From an uncultured Cetobacterium sp. (GTDB lineage Bacteria; Fusobacteriota; Fusobacteriia; Fusobacteriales; Fusobacteriaceae), in assembly GCF_945952365.1 (NCBI RefSeq), contig NZ_CAMFHX010000001.1:81846-145845 (forward strand): 64,000 nucleotides of DNA, read 5' to 3'. Shown in pieces: positions 28,724 to 37,793 of the stretch; position 1 is the stretch's first letter; every line of letters starts with the position of its first letter. A program made the translations under genes and the position numbers. The notes under the pieces were generated by a model. That model saw only the letters and a program-made list of their open reading frames with translations. It searched no databases and had not been told where the DNA came from.

Positions 28724-28755
28724 TAAAAAAAGCCAGTGCTATAAAAACACTGACT
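28724..28755 (-). terminator. Attenuator terminator upstream of the binding-protein/argG operon
   Basis: On the minus strand AGTCAGTG (28748-28755) pairs with CACTGGCT (28731-28738, one G-U pair), followed by seven T. It lies about 40 bases after the stop of the 33-residue leader ORF. Confidence 0.8.
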
Positions 28756-28793
28756 CAAAATACAATTGTAGCTTTATAGAATAATAAAAAAAT

Positions 28794-28895
28794 CTACAGC
28801 ATAACAACATTCGTGAGATTGTTTTTTAGGGCACACAAAAACATATTTTTTTTAATCATTTTAGTTTGTGTCCTTAAAATCCTTCTCATAGTCAT
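28794..28895 (-). CDS. Putative 33-residue leader peptide with Arg codons
   Basis: The minus strand encodes MTMRRILRTQTKMIKKNM followed by 15 more residues, from ATG 28895 with AAAGGAGG about 6 bases upstream. Arginine codons occur at positions 4, 5 and 8. The ORF lies in a leader RNA between a good promoter and an intrinsic terminator, ahead of the amino-acid-binding protein and argG. This arrangement suggests transcription attenuation. An unambiguous antiterminator was not found, and the Arg codons lie near the start of the ORF, so the mechanism is open. Confidence 0.6.
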   Translation of the reverse strand: MTMRRILRTQTKMIKKNMFLCALKNNLTNVVML

Positions 28896-28929
28896 CTGCT
28901 TTCCTCCTTTAATTTTTTTATTTGAAATG

Positions 28930-28959
28930 ATGATATCAGATTTAATATGAAAATGTCAA
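28930..28959 (-). promoter_or_regulatory. Promoter of the leader-peptide/argG operon
   Basis: On the minus strand TTGACA (28954-28959) and TATCAT (28930-28935) are 18 bases apart, placing the start of transcription just upstream of the leader Shine-Dalgarno. Confidence 0.75.
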
Positions 28960-29026
28960 TCTTTTTTTGAAAAAATTTTTTCATTTTTTATTTTTTGATT
29001 TTATTTATACTGTATATTTTTTTAAT

Positions 29027-29044
29027 TATAATTCTATATAGAAT
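29027..29044. promoter_or_regulatory. Perfect 14-bp palindrome overlapping a -10-like box upstream of hutU
   Basis: ATTCTATATAGAAT (29031-29044) is a perfect palindrome beginning inside a TATAAT sequence (29027-29032), about 75-90 bases before the hutU start. It could be a repressor site. AT-richness makes chance palindromes more likely, and no clear -35 was found. Confidence 0.4.
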
Positions 29045-29117
29045 ATATTTTATTTTTCTGACTTTATGGGGTAATAAATTACTGTTCTTAAATATATTTT
29101 ATTTACTGGAGGAGATT

Positions 29118-31136
29118 ATGTTAAATCAAGAAATTTTCAATGCTATGACTATTAAATTAACTGCCCATGATATTCCTTTAGAGACTCAAAAGTTTGATCC
29201 TAAAATCAGAAGAGCTCCTAAAAGAGTTGTTCATTTAGAAAAAGATGAGATCGCACTTGCTCTAAAAAATGCTCTTAGATATATTCCAGAAGAGTTTCAC
29301 GAAATGCTTGCACCTGAGTTTTTAGATGAACTTCAGACTTATGGAAGAATTTATGGATATAGATTTAGACCAACTGGTAATATCTATGGTAAACCTATAT
29401 TTGAATATGAAGGTAAGTGTACTGATGCTAAAGCTATTCAAGTTATGATTGATAATAATCTTGATTTTGATATCGCTCTTTATCCTTATGAACTTGTTAC
29501 TTATGGTGAAACAGGACAAGTTTGTCAAAACTGGATGCAATATAGATTAATTAAAAAATATTTAGAAAATATAACTATGGACCAAACTCTTGTTGTAGCT
29601 TCTGGTCATCCAACTGGAGTTTTTAAATCTCACCCTTCAGCTCCTAGAGTTATAATTACAAATGCTCTTATGATTGGAGCTTTTGATGATTATGACAACT
29701 GGGCTAGAGCCGCTGCTCTTGGAGTTGCAAACTACGGACAGATGACAGCAGGTGGATGGATGTATATCGGTCCCCAAGGAATTGTTCATGGAACTTATTC
29801 AACAATTTTAAATGCTGGTAGACTTTTCTGTGGAGTTCCTGCTGATGGAGATTTAAGTGGAAAACTTTTTGTTACGTCAGGTCTTGGTGGAATGAGTGGA
29901 GCTCAAGGAAAAGCCACTGTTATTGCTAAAGGGGTATCTATTATTGCAGAGGTTGATCTATCTAGAATTCAAACCAGATTAGAGCAGGGATGGATAAACA
30001 AGTTCCTTTCGACTCCAGCAGAAGTTTTCACTTTAGCAAAAGAGAAAATGGATTCTAAAACTCCATATGCAATAGCTTATCATGGTAATATCGTAGATTT
30101 ATTAGAATACGCTGACAAAAACAACATTCATATAGATTTATTATCTGATCAAACCTCTTGTCATGCTGTTTATGATGGGGGATATTGCCCTGTTGGAATA
30201 ACGTTTGAAGAGAGAACTAGACTTCTAGCTGAAGATAGAAAAACATTTAGTAAATTAGTTGATGAAACTTTAGAAAGACACTATAATGTTATTAAAAGTT
30301 TAACTAGTAAAGGTGTGTATTTCTTTGATTATGGTAATAGCTTCCTAAAGTCTATATATGATATAGGTATTAAAGAGATTTCAAAAAATGGAAGAGATGA
30401 TAAAGGTGGATTTATATTCCCTTCATATGTCGAAGATATCTTAGGTCCTGAACTCTTTGATTATGGTTATGGTCCTTTCAGATGGGTTTGTTTATCTGGA
30501 AAAAAAGAGGATCTACTTAAAACCGATGCTGCTGCTTTAGAGTTAGTTGACCCAAACAGAAGATACCAAGATAGAGATAACTACGTTTGGATTAAAGATG
30601 CTGACGAAAATGGTCTTGTTGTTGGAACTCAAGCTAGAATATTCTATCAAGACGCTATGAGTAGAACTGCTATAGCTTTAAAGTTCAACGATATGGTTAG
30701 AAAAGGTGAAATTGGCCCTGTTATGTTAGGGCGTGATCACCACGATGTATCTGGAACTGACTCTCCATTTAGAGAAACTTCAAATATAAAAGATGGAAGT
30801 AACATCATGGCTGATATGGCGACTCAATGTTTTGCTGGAAATGCAGCTAGAGGAATGACTATGATTGCTCTTCATAATGGTGGAGGAGTTGGAATAGGAA
30901 AATCTATCAACGGTGGGTTTGGAATGGTACTAGATGGAAGCAAAAGAGTAGATGAAATTTTATCTACTGCTATGCCTTGGGATGTTATGGGAGGAGTTGC
31001 AAGAAGAGCTTGGGCTAGAAACCCACACTCTATTGAAACAGTTATCGAGTTCAACAGTAATAACTCTGGAACTGATCATATTACACTACCATATATTGCT
31101 AGTGAAGACTTAATTAATAAACTATTAGATAAATAA
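29118..31136 (+). CDS. hutU: Urocanate hydratase
   Basis: A 672-residue enzyme converting urocanate to imidazolonepropionate with tightly bound NAD in histidine breakdown. Recognisable segments are SGHPTGVFKSHPSAPRV, GQMTAGGWMYIGPQGIVHGT, GGMSGAQGKA and GLARD-like LGRDHHDVSG. It is about 110-120 residues longer than the usual HutU of about 555. The start is ATG 29118 with GGAGG upstream; in-frame extension to 28995 encodes an implausible hydrophobic leader and is rejected. It is 12 bases from hutG. Confidence 0.94.
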   Translation: MLNQEIFNAMTIKLTAHDIPLETQKFDPKIRRAPKRVVHLEKDEIALALKNALRYIPEEFHEMLAPEFLDELQTYGRIYGYRFRPTGNIYGKPIFEYEGKCTDAKAIQVMIDNNLDFDIALYPYELVTYGETGQVCQNWMQYRLIKKYLENITMDQTLVVASGHPTGVFKSHPSAPRVIITNALMIGAFDDYDNWARAAALGVANYGQMTAGGWMYIGPQGIVHGTYSTILNAGRLFCGVPADGDLSGKLFVTSGLGGMSGAQGKATVIAKGVSIIAEVDLSRIQTRLEQGWINKFLSTPAEVFTLAKEKMDSKTPYAIAYHGNIVDLLEYADKNNIHIDLLSDQTSCHAVYDGGYCPVGITFEERTRLLAEDRKTFSKLVDETLERHYNVIKSLTSKGVYFFDYGNSFLKSIYDIGIKEISKNGRDDKGGFIFPSYVEDILGPELFDYGYGPFRWVCLSGKKEDLLKTDAAALELVDPNRRYQDRDNYVWIKDADENGLVVGTQARIFYQDAMSRTAIALKFNDMVRKGEIGPVMLGRDHHDVSGTDSPFRETSNIKDGSNIMADMATQCFAGNAARGMTMIALHNGGGVGIGKSINGGFGMVLDGSKRVDEILSTAMPWDVMGGVARRAWARNPHSIETVIEFNSNNSGTDHITLPYIASEDLINKLLDK

Positions 31137-31148
31137 CAGGAGTGAGTT

Positions 31149-32093
31149 ATGTACTGGAATGGAAGAGTAGATGGAGAAGAGTTAGATGTTCTTAGGATTC
31201 ATCAAGTTGTTAAAATTATGACTCTTGAAGAGTTAATAACTGTAGACTTCGATGAAAAAAAAGTTTGTTTTGTCAGTTTTAACTCGGATGAAGGAGTAAG
31301 AAGAAACTCTGGAAGATTAGGAGCTAAAGATGGATGGATTCAGGTTAAAAAAGCTTTATCAGGCTTCCCTATATTTAAAGAGGACTTAAAATTTTATGAT
31401 TTAAAGTTTCCAATTGAAGTAGTTGGGCATGACCTTGAATCAGCCCATGCTGAACTAGCTAATATTGTCACAGAACTTAAAAAAAGAAACTTCTTAGTTG
31501 TACTTTTGGGTGGTGGACACGATGTCGCTTTTGCTAACTATAGTGGGATTTTACAATACGCTTCTGAAAAAAGTATAGCTCCAAAAATTGGAATTATAAA
31601 CTTTGACGCTCATTTTGATATGAGAGAGTATTCTAACGGTAGAAACTCTGGAACTATGTTTTTACAAATAGCTGATATCTGTAAAGAAAAAAATCTTAGT
31701 TTTGACTACAATGTTTTTGGAGTTCAGAAATTCTCTAATACAAAAAGACTTTTTGATAGAGCTGATAGCTTAGGTGTTAATTACTATTTTGCAGAAGAGA
31801 TAAGAACAATCCCTAACGATGAACTTTACTCTATTTTAAATAGAAATGATTATATTCATCTCACTTTATGTACAGATGTATTTCATATTACATCTGCACC
31901 TGGAGTTAGTGCACCCCAAACTTTTGGTGTAAATCCTAGAAATGCATTACCATTACTTAAAACAATTGCTAGATATTCTAAAAATTTAACAATTGATGTA
32001 GCTGAAATCAATCCAACATTTGACTATGATGATAGAACGTCTCGATTGATGGCTAACATAATATACGAACTTATTCTCTGTCATTTTGAATAG
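31149..32093 (+). CDS. hutG: Formimidoylglutamase
   Basis: A 314-residue arginase-family metalloenzyme that splits formimidoylglutamate to glutamate and formamide. Metal-binding motifs are GGGHD and NFDAHFDMR, and the later LCTDVFHITSAPGVSAP block matches HutG-type proteins rather than arginase. The context after hutU supports HutG. The window has no hutH or hutI, so those steps must be encoded elsewhere. Confidence 0.9.
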   Translation: MYWNGRVDGEELDVLRIHQVVKIMTLEELITVDFDEKKVCFVSFNSDEGVRRNSGRLGAKDGWIQVKKALSGFPIFKEDLKFYDLKFPIEVVGHDLESAHAELANIVTELKKRNFLVVLLGGGHDVAFANYSGILQYASEKSIAPKIGIINFDAHFDMREYSNGRNSGTMFLQIADICKEKNLSFDYNVFGVQKFSNTKRLFDRADSLGVNYYFAEEIRTIPNDELYSILNRNDYIHLTLCTDVFHITSAPGVSAPQTFGVNPRNALPLLKTIARYSKNLTIDVAEINPTFDYDDRTSRLMANIIYELILCHFE

Positions 32094-32113
32094 TATACTG
32101 GAGAGGATAAATT

Positions 32114-33211
32114 TTGAAAGAGTTATTTAATAGATTAAAATCTGAGTCGCTATTTCTTATAGCGACCCTTTTTGCTGTAATTACGAGTTTTATTTCATTG
32201 CCAAAATTTTCATATATTGATACTCATGTATTGATGATACTTTTTAATCTGATGGTTGTTGTTGAACTCTATAAAAAAGAGAATATTTTGGATTTTATAG
32301 CTATCAGTTTTTTAAAAAAGTATAGTAATCAAAGAGTAATTTGTGCAGTTCTAATATTTTTAGTTTTTTTCTTTAGTATGTTTTTAACTAATGATGTGGC
32401 ACTTATAACTTTTGTTCCATTAACTATAATAATTGGAAAAAAATCCAATTTTTCTACTTTAAAAATTATTATTTTAGAAACTATCGCTGCTAATTTAGGC
32501 TGTGCTCTAACCCCTATGGGTAGTCCACAAAATATTTTCATATTTTCTAAATATGCACCTTCAGCTTTTGAATTTTTTAAAGTTACAATCGGTATATCCG
32601 CTTTAGGTTTAGTTATTCTTTTAACTATTAATTTTTTTACACCAAAGGATCAGCTATCTTTTGAGTTAGACATACCTATTTTGAATAAAAATTTAAATGT
32701 TTTATTTTCATCAACTATTTTTATTTTAGTTTTGATGAATATATTTTTTAAATTTCCAATAACCTATGTAACTCTTTTAAATCTAACTTATCTTATTTTA
32801 AGAAAAGAAAATATTTTTAAAGAATTAGATTGGATTCTTTTGGCTACTTTTGTCAGCTTCTTTATATTTGTTGGTAATCTTTCTAATATAACTTTTATAA
32901 AAGAGATAATGACAAATTTACTGGCAACTGATTTAGGAATATATTTAACTGGAATTTTTATGAGTCAAATTATCAGTAATGTTCCTGCTGCAATTCTTAT
33001 TTCTGGTTTCACAGCAGAATGGAAACCTCTTCTTATAGGAGTTAATATTGGTGGTCTTGGAACTTTAATCGCATCGTTAGCTAGTTTAATATCATATAAA
33101 CTATATCTTGATGAATATCCTGAAGATAAAAAAGAATACTTTAAAGTTTTTTCGATTTTAAATTTTTCAATTTTAATTCTTTTAGGAAGTTTATTTATAC
33201 TTTTTATTTAA
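32114..33211 (+). CDS. SLC13/ArsB-like ion-transporter superfamily permease in the hut cluster
   Basis: A 365-residue protein with about ten hydrophobic segments. FLTNDVALITFVPLTI (about residues 93-108) and the second-half motif SQIISNVPAAILISGF are typical of the ArsB/NhaD/SLC13 ion-transporter superfamily. The start is TTG 32114 with GGAGAGG upstream, 20 bases after hutG, so it is in the hut transcript. Position suggests transport of a histidine-pathway compound or of a counter-ion; the substrate is unknown. Confidence 0.78.
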   Translation: MKELFNRLKSESLFLIATLFAVITSFISLPKFSYIDTHVLMILFNLMVVVELYKKENILDFIAISFLKKYSNQRVICAVLIFLVFFFSMFLTNDVALITFVPLTIIIGKKSNFSTLKIIILETIAANLGCALTPMGSPQNIFIFSKYAPSAFEFFKVTIGISALGLVILLTINFFTPKDQLSFELDIPILNKNLNVLFSSTIFILVLMNIFFKFPITYVTLLNLTYLILRKENIFKELDWILLATFVSFFIFVGNLSNITFIKEIMTNLLATDLGIYLTGIFMSQIISNVPAAILISGFTAEWKPLLIGVNIGGLGTLIASLASLISYKLYLDEYPEDKKEYFKVFSILNFSILILLGSLFILFI

Positions 33212-33215
33212 AACA

Positions 33216-33249
33216 AAAGCCTAGCATTTTTTTTGCTAGGCTTTTTTTA
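33216..33249. terminator. Terminator after the hut cluster, convergent with the phosphoesterase gene
   Basis: An 11-bp stem AAAGCCTAGCA/TGCTAGGCTTT (33216-33226 with 33234-33244) is followed by a T-run; its minus-strand reading also has a T-rich tail. Confidence 0.88.
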
Positions 33250-34218
33250 ATAGTATAAATCTATAATATTTATCTCACTCGTGCTGTTTACTCTATATGG
33301 TACAAGCCATGAACTAAATCCTGCACTCACAAGTGTATGAGTTTCATCAAATTTTTTATACCCATGATAATTCTTATACATCTTTTTTACTATAAGATTA
33401 TAAGGGAAAAATTGTCCTCTATGTGTGTGACCACAAAGCTCTAAATCAATTTTATTTAAAATTGCTTCCTCTATCGAATTTGGATTGTGATCTAGAAGGA
33501 TTGTTGGTAAATCAGTATCTATCTTTTTTGTTAAATATGCAATTTTTTTTCTTCTTTTATTTGTAACATCATCTCTTCCAATTATATTTACACCATCAAC
33601 TGTTAAAACTTCATCTCTTAAAATTTTTATTCCCAAATTTTCAATATATTTTATATTTGATTCAATTCCACCTTGATATTCATGATTTCCAACAATAGCA
33701 TAAACTCCATATCGAGGTGTAACTCTTCTAAAACTATTTGAAAAATTTGATTTTATATCTCTACAGCTATAATCTATTAAATCTCCACCTATCAAAAGAA
33801 TATCTGGTTCCTCTTCAAACATTCGTTCTAATGAACGCTCTATATTTTGTTTATTAGTCAATGCAGATAAGTGAACATCAGATATAAAAGCTATTCTCAA
33901 TTTTTTGCCTATATTATGGTTTTTTAAATGAATCTCTGTTCTTATTACTCGAGCAACTGAAAAATTGTAATAAGAAAAAATAAAAAATATTGGCAAAACT
34001 ATAAAAGCTACAGTCAACATATCAAATTTAGTTAAGTTATAAAAATGATTTACAACTCCTAGTATAATCAATAGAAAAAATATATAGTGAGTTATAAAAA
34101 TATAGTTACCCAAAAATCTTCCTAAAAAAATATTTCTTCTAAAATAACTACGTCTTAAATATATAATTGGTAAAATTGCTAATAAAAACATAAAATTTAC
34201 TAAAAACAATCGTTCCAT
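33247..34218 (-). CDS. Membrane-anchored metallophosphoesterase
   Basis: A 323-residue protein with about four N-terminal transmembrane segments (to about residue 90) and a calcineurin-like phosphoesterase domain facing one side of the membrane. The metal-binding motifs are in order: DVHLS, GGDLIDYS, GNHEYQGG, and GHTHRGQ. It resembles YkuE/YaeI-type enzymes, some of which act on lipid substrates. It follows mntP by 12 bases. Confidence 0.87.
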   Translation of the reverse strand: MERLFLVNFMFLLAILPIIYLRRSYFRRNIFLGRFLGNYIFITHYIFFLLIILGVVNHFYNLTKFDMLTVAFIVLPIFFIFSYYNFSVARVIRTEIHLKNHNIGKKLRIAFISDVHLSALTNKQNIERSLERMFEEEPDILLIGGDLIDYSCRDIKSNFSNSFRRVTPRYGVYAIVGNHEYQGGIESNIKYIENLGIKILRDEVLTVDGVNIIGRDDVTNKRRKKIAYLTKKIDTDLPTILLDHNPNSIEEAILNKIDLELCGHTHRGQFFPYNLIVKKMYKNYHGYKKFDETHTLVSAGFSSWLVPYRVNSTSEINIIDLYY

Positions 34219-34230
34219 AATCTCTCCTCT

Positions 34231-34791
34231 TTAGATAAAGTGACTTACGAAAGCTTTCAATCCCATCAAAACTAAAATTCCTCCACCTAGATACTCTGTT
34301 TTATAGCTTATTAGATGACCCATCTTATGCCCTAAGAAAACTCCAATTGAAGCTATAAAGAAAGTTATTATTCCTATTATCTCTATTGAATAATAGATAT
34401 CTAAATTTGGAACTAATGAGAATGAGAATCCAATAGCCAAAGCATCAATACTTGTAGCAAATCCTAATAAAAGTAAATTTGATACCATATCGCATTTACC
34501 TTTCTCTTCGCACTCTTGCTCTTGCCATCCATCATAAATCATTTTCCCACCAACAAATAATAGTAATACTGTTGTTACAATATAATCATACTTCGATATT
34601 TTCTCTGCAAAAACTCCACCTATTCTCCATCCTATATACGGCATTAGAGCTTGGAATCCTCCAAAAACAAGTGCAATTCTAAATATATTCCTTTTTTTTA
34701 ATCTCTTCATTGCCAATCCCTCTGTCAATGAAACTGCAAATGCATCCATAGCCAACCCTATAGATATTAATACTAGTGATAACGTGTCCAT
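34231..34791 (-). CDS. mntP: Manganese efflux pump MntP
   Basis: A 186-residue, six-helix membrane protein. The two halves carry the paired DAFAVS (GLAMDAFAVSL) and DALAIG (TSIDALAIGFS) motifs, whose aspartates are needed for manganese export. The start is ATG 34791 with GGAGG upstream; the TTG at 34803 lies before that site. No yybP-ykoY manganese riboswitch is visible upstream. Confidence 0.92.
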   Translation of the reverse strand: MDTLSLVLISIGLAMDAFAVSLTEGLAMKRLKKRNIFRIALVFGGFQALMPYIGWRIGGVFAEKISKYDYIVTTVLLLFVGGKMIYDGWQEQECEEKGKCDMVSNLLLLGFATSIDALAIGFSFSLVPNLDIYYSIEIIGIITFFIASIGVFLGHKMGHLISYKTEYLGGGILVLMGLKAFVSHFI

Positions 34792-34870
34792 ATCTTCCTC
34801 CAAATTAGTTTTGTCAATTTACATTATACATTTTCCTCAGAATTTTCTCAATTCCTTTAAGAAATTTCTA

Positions 34871-34898
34871 AAAAAAAAGAGAGAACTAACTCTCTCTT
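34871..34898 (-). terminator. Terminator after the NCS2 permease gene
   Basis: AAGAGAGA/TCTCTCTT (34877-34884 with 34891-34898) forms a stem with a T-run on the minus strand at 34871-34878, just past the permease stop. Confidence 0.8.
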
Positions 34899-34907
34899 AA
34901 ATACTAA

Positions 34908-36215
34908 CTATGATACCACTAAGTTTAAAACTGATAAAGCCCCTATTACCCAAAGTGTTAAATTTATTTTCTTTATCTCTCCCGCAGCTATGTGAGTTAT
35001 TATATAAGCAACAAATCCAAAACTAAGTCCAATACTAATACTATAAGTCAACGGCATTATAACTATTGTTATAAATGCTGGTACAGCTAACTTCATATCT
35101 GTAAAATCTATATTTCCTATAGATTTAAACATAAATACTCCAACTAGTACTAATGCTGGTGCTGATGCATATCCTGGAACTACTCCTACTAAAGGAGTGA
35201 AAAGTAACGCTAATAAAAATAGTCCACTTGTAACTAATGAAGCCAATCCTGTTCTAGCTCCAGCTGCTATTCCTGCTGCTGATTCAGCAAATGATGTTAC
35301 TGTACTTGTTCCTAAAACAGCTCCGATTAAAGTTGAAGACACATCTACTTGAAGCATTCTTTTTAAACCTTTTGCTCCTTCATCCCCTTGAACCAATCCC
35401 ATGTTTTTATAACAAGCCATCATAAACCCTAAAGAATCAAATAAATCTATAAACATAAACGAGAAAATTGATCCTATTAATGATATTTTTAAAGCTCCTA
35501 AAATATTCACCTTCATAAAGATTGGTGTAATTGCTGGTGGCAGTGAAACTATTGCTGTTGGAGCATCTACTATTCCTAATACCATACCAATTACTGTTGT
35601 TATTGCTATACTTATTAAAATTCCACCTCTAACTCTTTTTATCTCACAAACAGCCATTATAGCTAATCCTAAAATTCCTAAAACAGTCGGTAAAGAGAAT
35701 TTTCCTAATCCTACAAAAGTTGCTGGATTGGCTACAATTACCTCCATATTTTTTAATCCTATGAAAGCTATAAATAGTCCAATTCCTGATGTTGCCGCTG
35801 TTGAAACAACTGATGGAATAGCATTTGCTATCTTTTCTCTAATCCCACCTAACGTCATAAGTAAAAAGAATAGTCCTGATATAAATACAACACCTAATGC
35901 ATCCTCCCAAGAAACTCCTTGCCCTAAAACTAATGTATAAGTGAAAAATGCGTTCAATCCCATTCCTGGTGCTAACGCAAACGGTGCATTTGCCCACAGT
36001 GCAGCTATTCCAGTTCCAATAGCTGTCGCTAAACATGTAACTGTTATTAGTGCTCCTTTATCCATTCCAGTAGCCGAAAGTATTGCTGGGTTAACGAATA
36101 CTATATAAGCCATTGTTAAAAATGTTGTAAGCCCTCCTAAAACCTCGGTTCTAATAGAACTTCCTCTCTCCTCTATTCTAAAAAATCTATTTAATTTATT
36201 TGTTAATGTGCTCAC
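34908..36215 (-). CDS. NCS2 family purine permease (AzgA/PbuG-like)
   Basis: A 435-residue polytopic transporter. The opening RGSSIRTEVLGGLTTFLTMAYI, the FALAPGMGLNAFFTY segment and LGTSTVTSFAESAAGIAAG are characteristic of guanine/hypoxanthine/adenine permeases of the AzgA branch. It lies 11 bases after the amidohydrolase gene, under the same guanine-type purine riboswitch, so guanine or hypoxanthine import is the likely role. Confidence 0.92.
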   Translation of the reverse strand: MSTLTNKLNRFFRIEERGSSIRTEVLGGLTTFLTMAYIVFVNPAILSATGMDKGALITVTCLATAIGTGIAALWANAPFALAPGMGLNAFFTYTLVLGQGVSWEDALGVVFISGLFFLLMTLGGIREKIANAIPSVVSTAATSGIGLFIAFIGLKNMEVIVANPATFVGLGKFSLPTVLGILGLAIMAVCEIKRVRGGILISIAITTVIGMVLGIVDAPTAIVSLPPAITPIFMKVNILGALKISLIGSIFSFMFIDLFDSLGFMMACYKNMGLVQGDEGAKGLKRMLQVDVSSTLIGAVLGTSTVTSFAESAAGIAAGARTGLASLVTSGLFLLALLFTPLVGVVPGYASAPALVLVGVFMFKSIGNIDFTDMKLAVPAFITIVIMPLTYSISIGLSFGFVAYIITHIAAGEIKKINLTLWVIGALSVLNLVVS

Positions 36216-36226
36216 TTTATCCTCCG

Positions 36227-37597
36227 TTATATTATATCCACTACTGGGAATCTATTTGGTAACTCAATCTTTGCTTTCTTTTTTATCTCTGCTGCTTTCT
36301 CTTTTAACTTTTCAATCAGCTCAGCTTCATCTAAAACTAAAATCTCTCTATTTTTCATTAACCACTGCCCATTACACATTGTCGATTCAACATTTTCACT
36401 CGACATTGTATAAACTATATTAGCTATAGGGTCATGAAGTGGTAATGAGTGAAGTGTATTTGGATTTAAAACTATTAAGTCAGCTTTTTTTCCAACTTCT
36501 AAGCTTCCAATCTCTTTATCTAACAGTGCACATTTAGCTCCATGAACAGTTGCCATCTCTAGAACTTGTTCTGCTGGAACAGCTTTTGGATTTAAAGTTC
36601 TACCTTTATGAATAAGTGATGTTAAATACATCTCCCTCATCATATCCATTCTATTATTCGAAGGTGCTCCATCTGTTCCGATAGAAACATTCAGTCCTTT
36701 TTCTAACATCTCTGGAATTCTTGCAAATCCTAATACAACCTTCATTGCTGCCGCTGGGTTATGGGATACTTTTACATCATATAATCTAAACAAATCAATC
36801 TCTCTATCCGTTAACCAAACCGTATGAACAGCTAATAAATTTGGTCCTAAAGCACCTAATTTATGCAGATGCTCTACTGTTGAATCTCCTCTACTCGCTT
36901 TTACATAATCATTCTCTGCTGCTATCTCTGCTATATGCATATGAATTCCTGTGTTTAACTCATCTGCCATCTTTTTTGTTTTTAATATCAGTTCATCTGA
37001 GTTATTAAATATAGTTCTCAATCCAAACCAAATTCTAACTCTTCCATCTGCGGTATTATTAAATCTATCATACAAATCTTTTTGAGTTGCAATCTCTTCA
37101 TCCGCTGTTTTTATCCAGTTTTCTGGAAGTCCAACGCCCTCATCCATAACTGATTTTGAAAGTGCTGCTCTAATTCCTGTAGTTTTTACTGCTTCAACCA
37201 TAGCATCTACATATTGTCCACCAGATTCTAAAAATGTTGTAACTCCAGATTTTATCATCTCAACACAACAAGCTGTTGATGATATTAAAGAACTCTCATA
37301 ATCAAAACTACTTTCATATGGCCAAACTCTCTCTCTTAACCAAGTTAAAAGATCTACATCATCAGCAATCCCTCTCCCTAATTGCTGTGATAGATGAACG
37401 TGAGTATTTACAAATCCAGGTAATACAATTTTCCCCTTTGCATCTAAAACTTCTACATCTGCTAATAAATTTTTCTCATCTATTTTTCCAATCTCTTTTA
37501 TTCTATCATTTTCAATTAAGATAGAACCGTTGTTAAAAATTTCTCTTTTTGCATTCATAGAAACTATATATGCATTCTTTATTAAAATCTGTCTCAC
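36227..37597 (-). CDS. Purine-riboswitch-controlled amidohydrolase (nucleobase/nucleoside deaminase family)
   Basis: A 456-residue zinc-type amidohydrolase of the TrzN/guanine deaminase/MtaD group. The motifs are in order: NTHVHLSQ, HMHIAE, AVHTVWLT, and GTDGAPSNNRMDM. The start is GTG 37597 with GGAGG 6 bases upstream, downstream of the purine riboswitch. Candidates are guanine or 8-oxoguanine deaminase, or an adenosine-derivative deaminase; the riboswitch and purine permease favour a purine substrate. It is first in a two-gene operon with the NCS2 permease. Confidence 0.8.
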   Translation of the reverse strand: MRQILIKNAYIVSMNAKREIFNNGSILIENDRIKEIGKIDEKNLLADVEVLDAKGKIVLPGFVNTHVHLSQQLGRGIADDVDLLTWLRERVWPYESSFDYESSLISSTACCVEMIKSGVTTFLESGGQYVDAMVEAVKTTGIRAALSKSVMDEGVGLPENWIKTADEEIATQKDLYDRFNNTADGRVRIWFGLRTIFNNSDELILKTKKMADELNTGIHMHIAEIAAENDYVKASRGDSTVEHLHKLGALGPNLLAVHTVWLTDREIDLFRLYDVKVSHNPAAAMKVVLGFARIPEMLEKGLNVSIGTDGAPSNNRMDMMREMYLTSLIHKGRTLNPKAVPAEQVLEMATVHGAKCALLDKEIGSLEVGKKADLIVLNPNTLHSLPLHDPIANIVYTMSSENVESTMCNGQWLMKNREILVLDEAELIEKLKEKAAEIKKKAKIELPNRFPVVDII

Positions 37598-37615
37598 AAA
37601 AAACCTCCGATTAAA

Positions 37616-37658
37616 TAATAAAAAAAGTGTAAACTCTAATCTAGGATAGAATTTACAC
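37616..37658 (-). terminator. Terminator of the first purine riboswitch
   Basis: On the minus strand a 12-bp stem (37647-37658 with 37627-37638, one G-U pair) is followed by a T-run (37616-37626). It lies between the aptamer and the amidohydrolase start. Confidence 0.9.
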
Positions 37659-37709
37659 TCAAGTACCACTTAAAATATATTTTTCAAGAAGTTTTTTCGT
37701 ATAATCTCT

Positions 37710-37777
37710 ACCCATAGCATCCATATTTGTGGTTAGGACGTAGAAACTTTTGGACCATATCTCCAAAATATACGAGT
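37710..37777 (-). ncRNA. Purine riboswitch, guanine type (amidohydrolase-permease operon)
   Basis: On the minus strand P1 pairs ACTCGTA (37771-37777) with TATGGGT (37710-37716). The conserved GATATGG, AGTTTCTAC and CTATG segments are present. The base before UAUG is C, the guanine/hypoxanthine-specific identity. Control is by the terminator that follows. Confidence 0.92.
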
Positions 37778-37793
37778 AAACTTTTTATTTTTT

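Noticed and set aside
28995..29117. N-terminal extension of hutU
   Set aside because: The in-frame extension is a hydrophobic low-complexity stretch, and the GGAGG Shine-Dalgarno lies directly before the ATG at 29118, where homology begins.
34792..34907. Manganese (yybP-ykoY) riboswitch before mntP
   Set aside because: The region is short and AT-rich with none of the conserved loop sequences.
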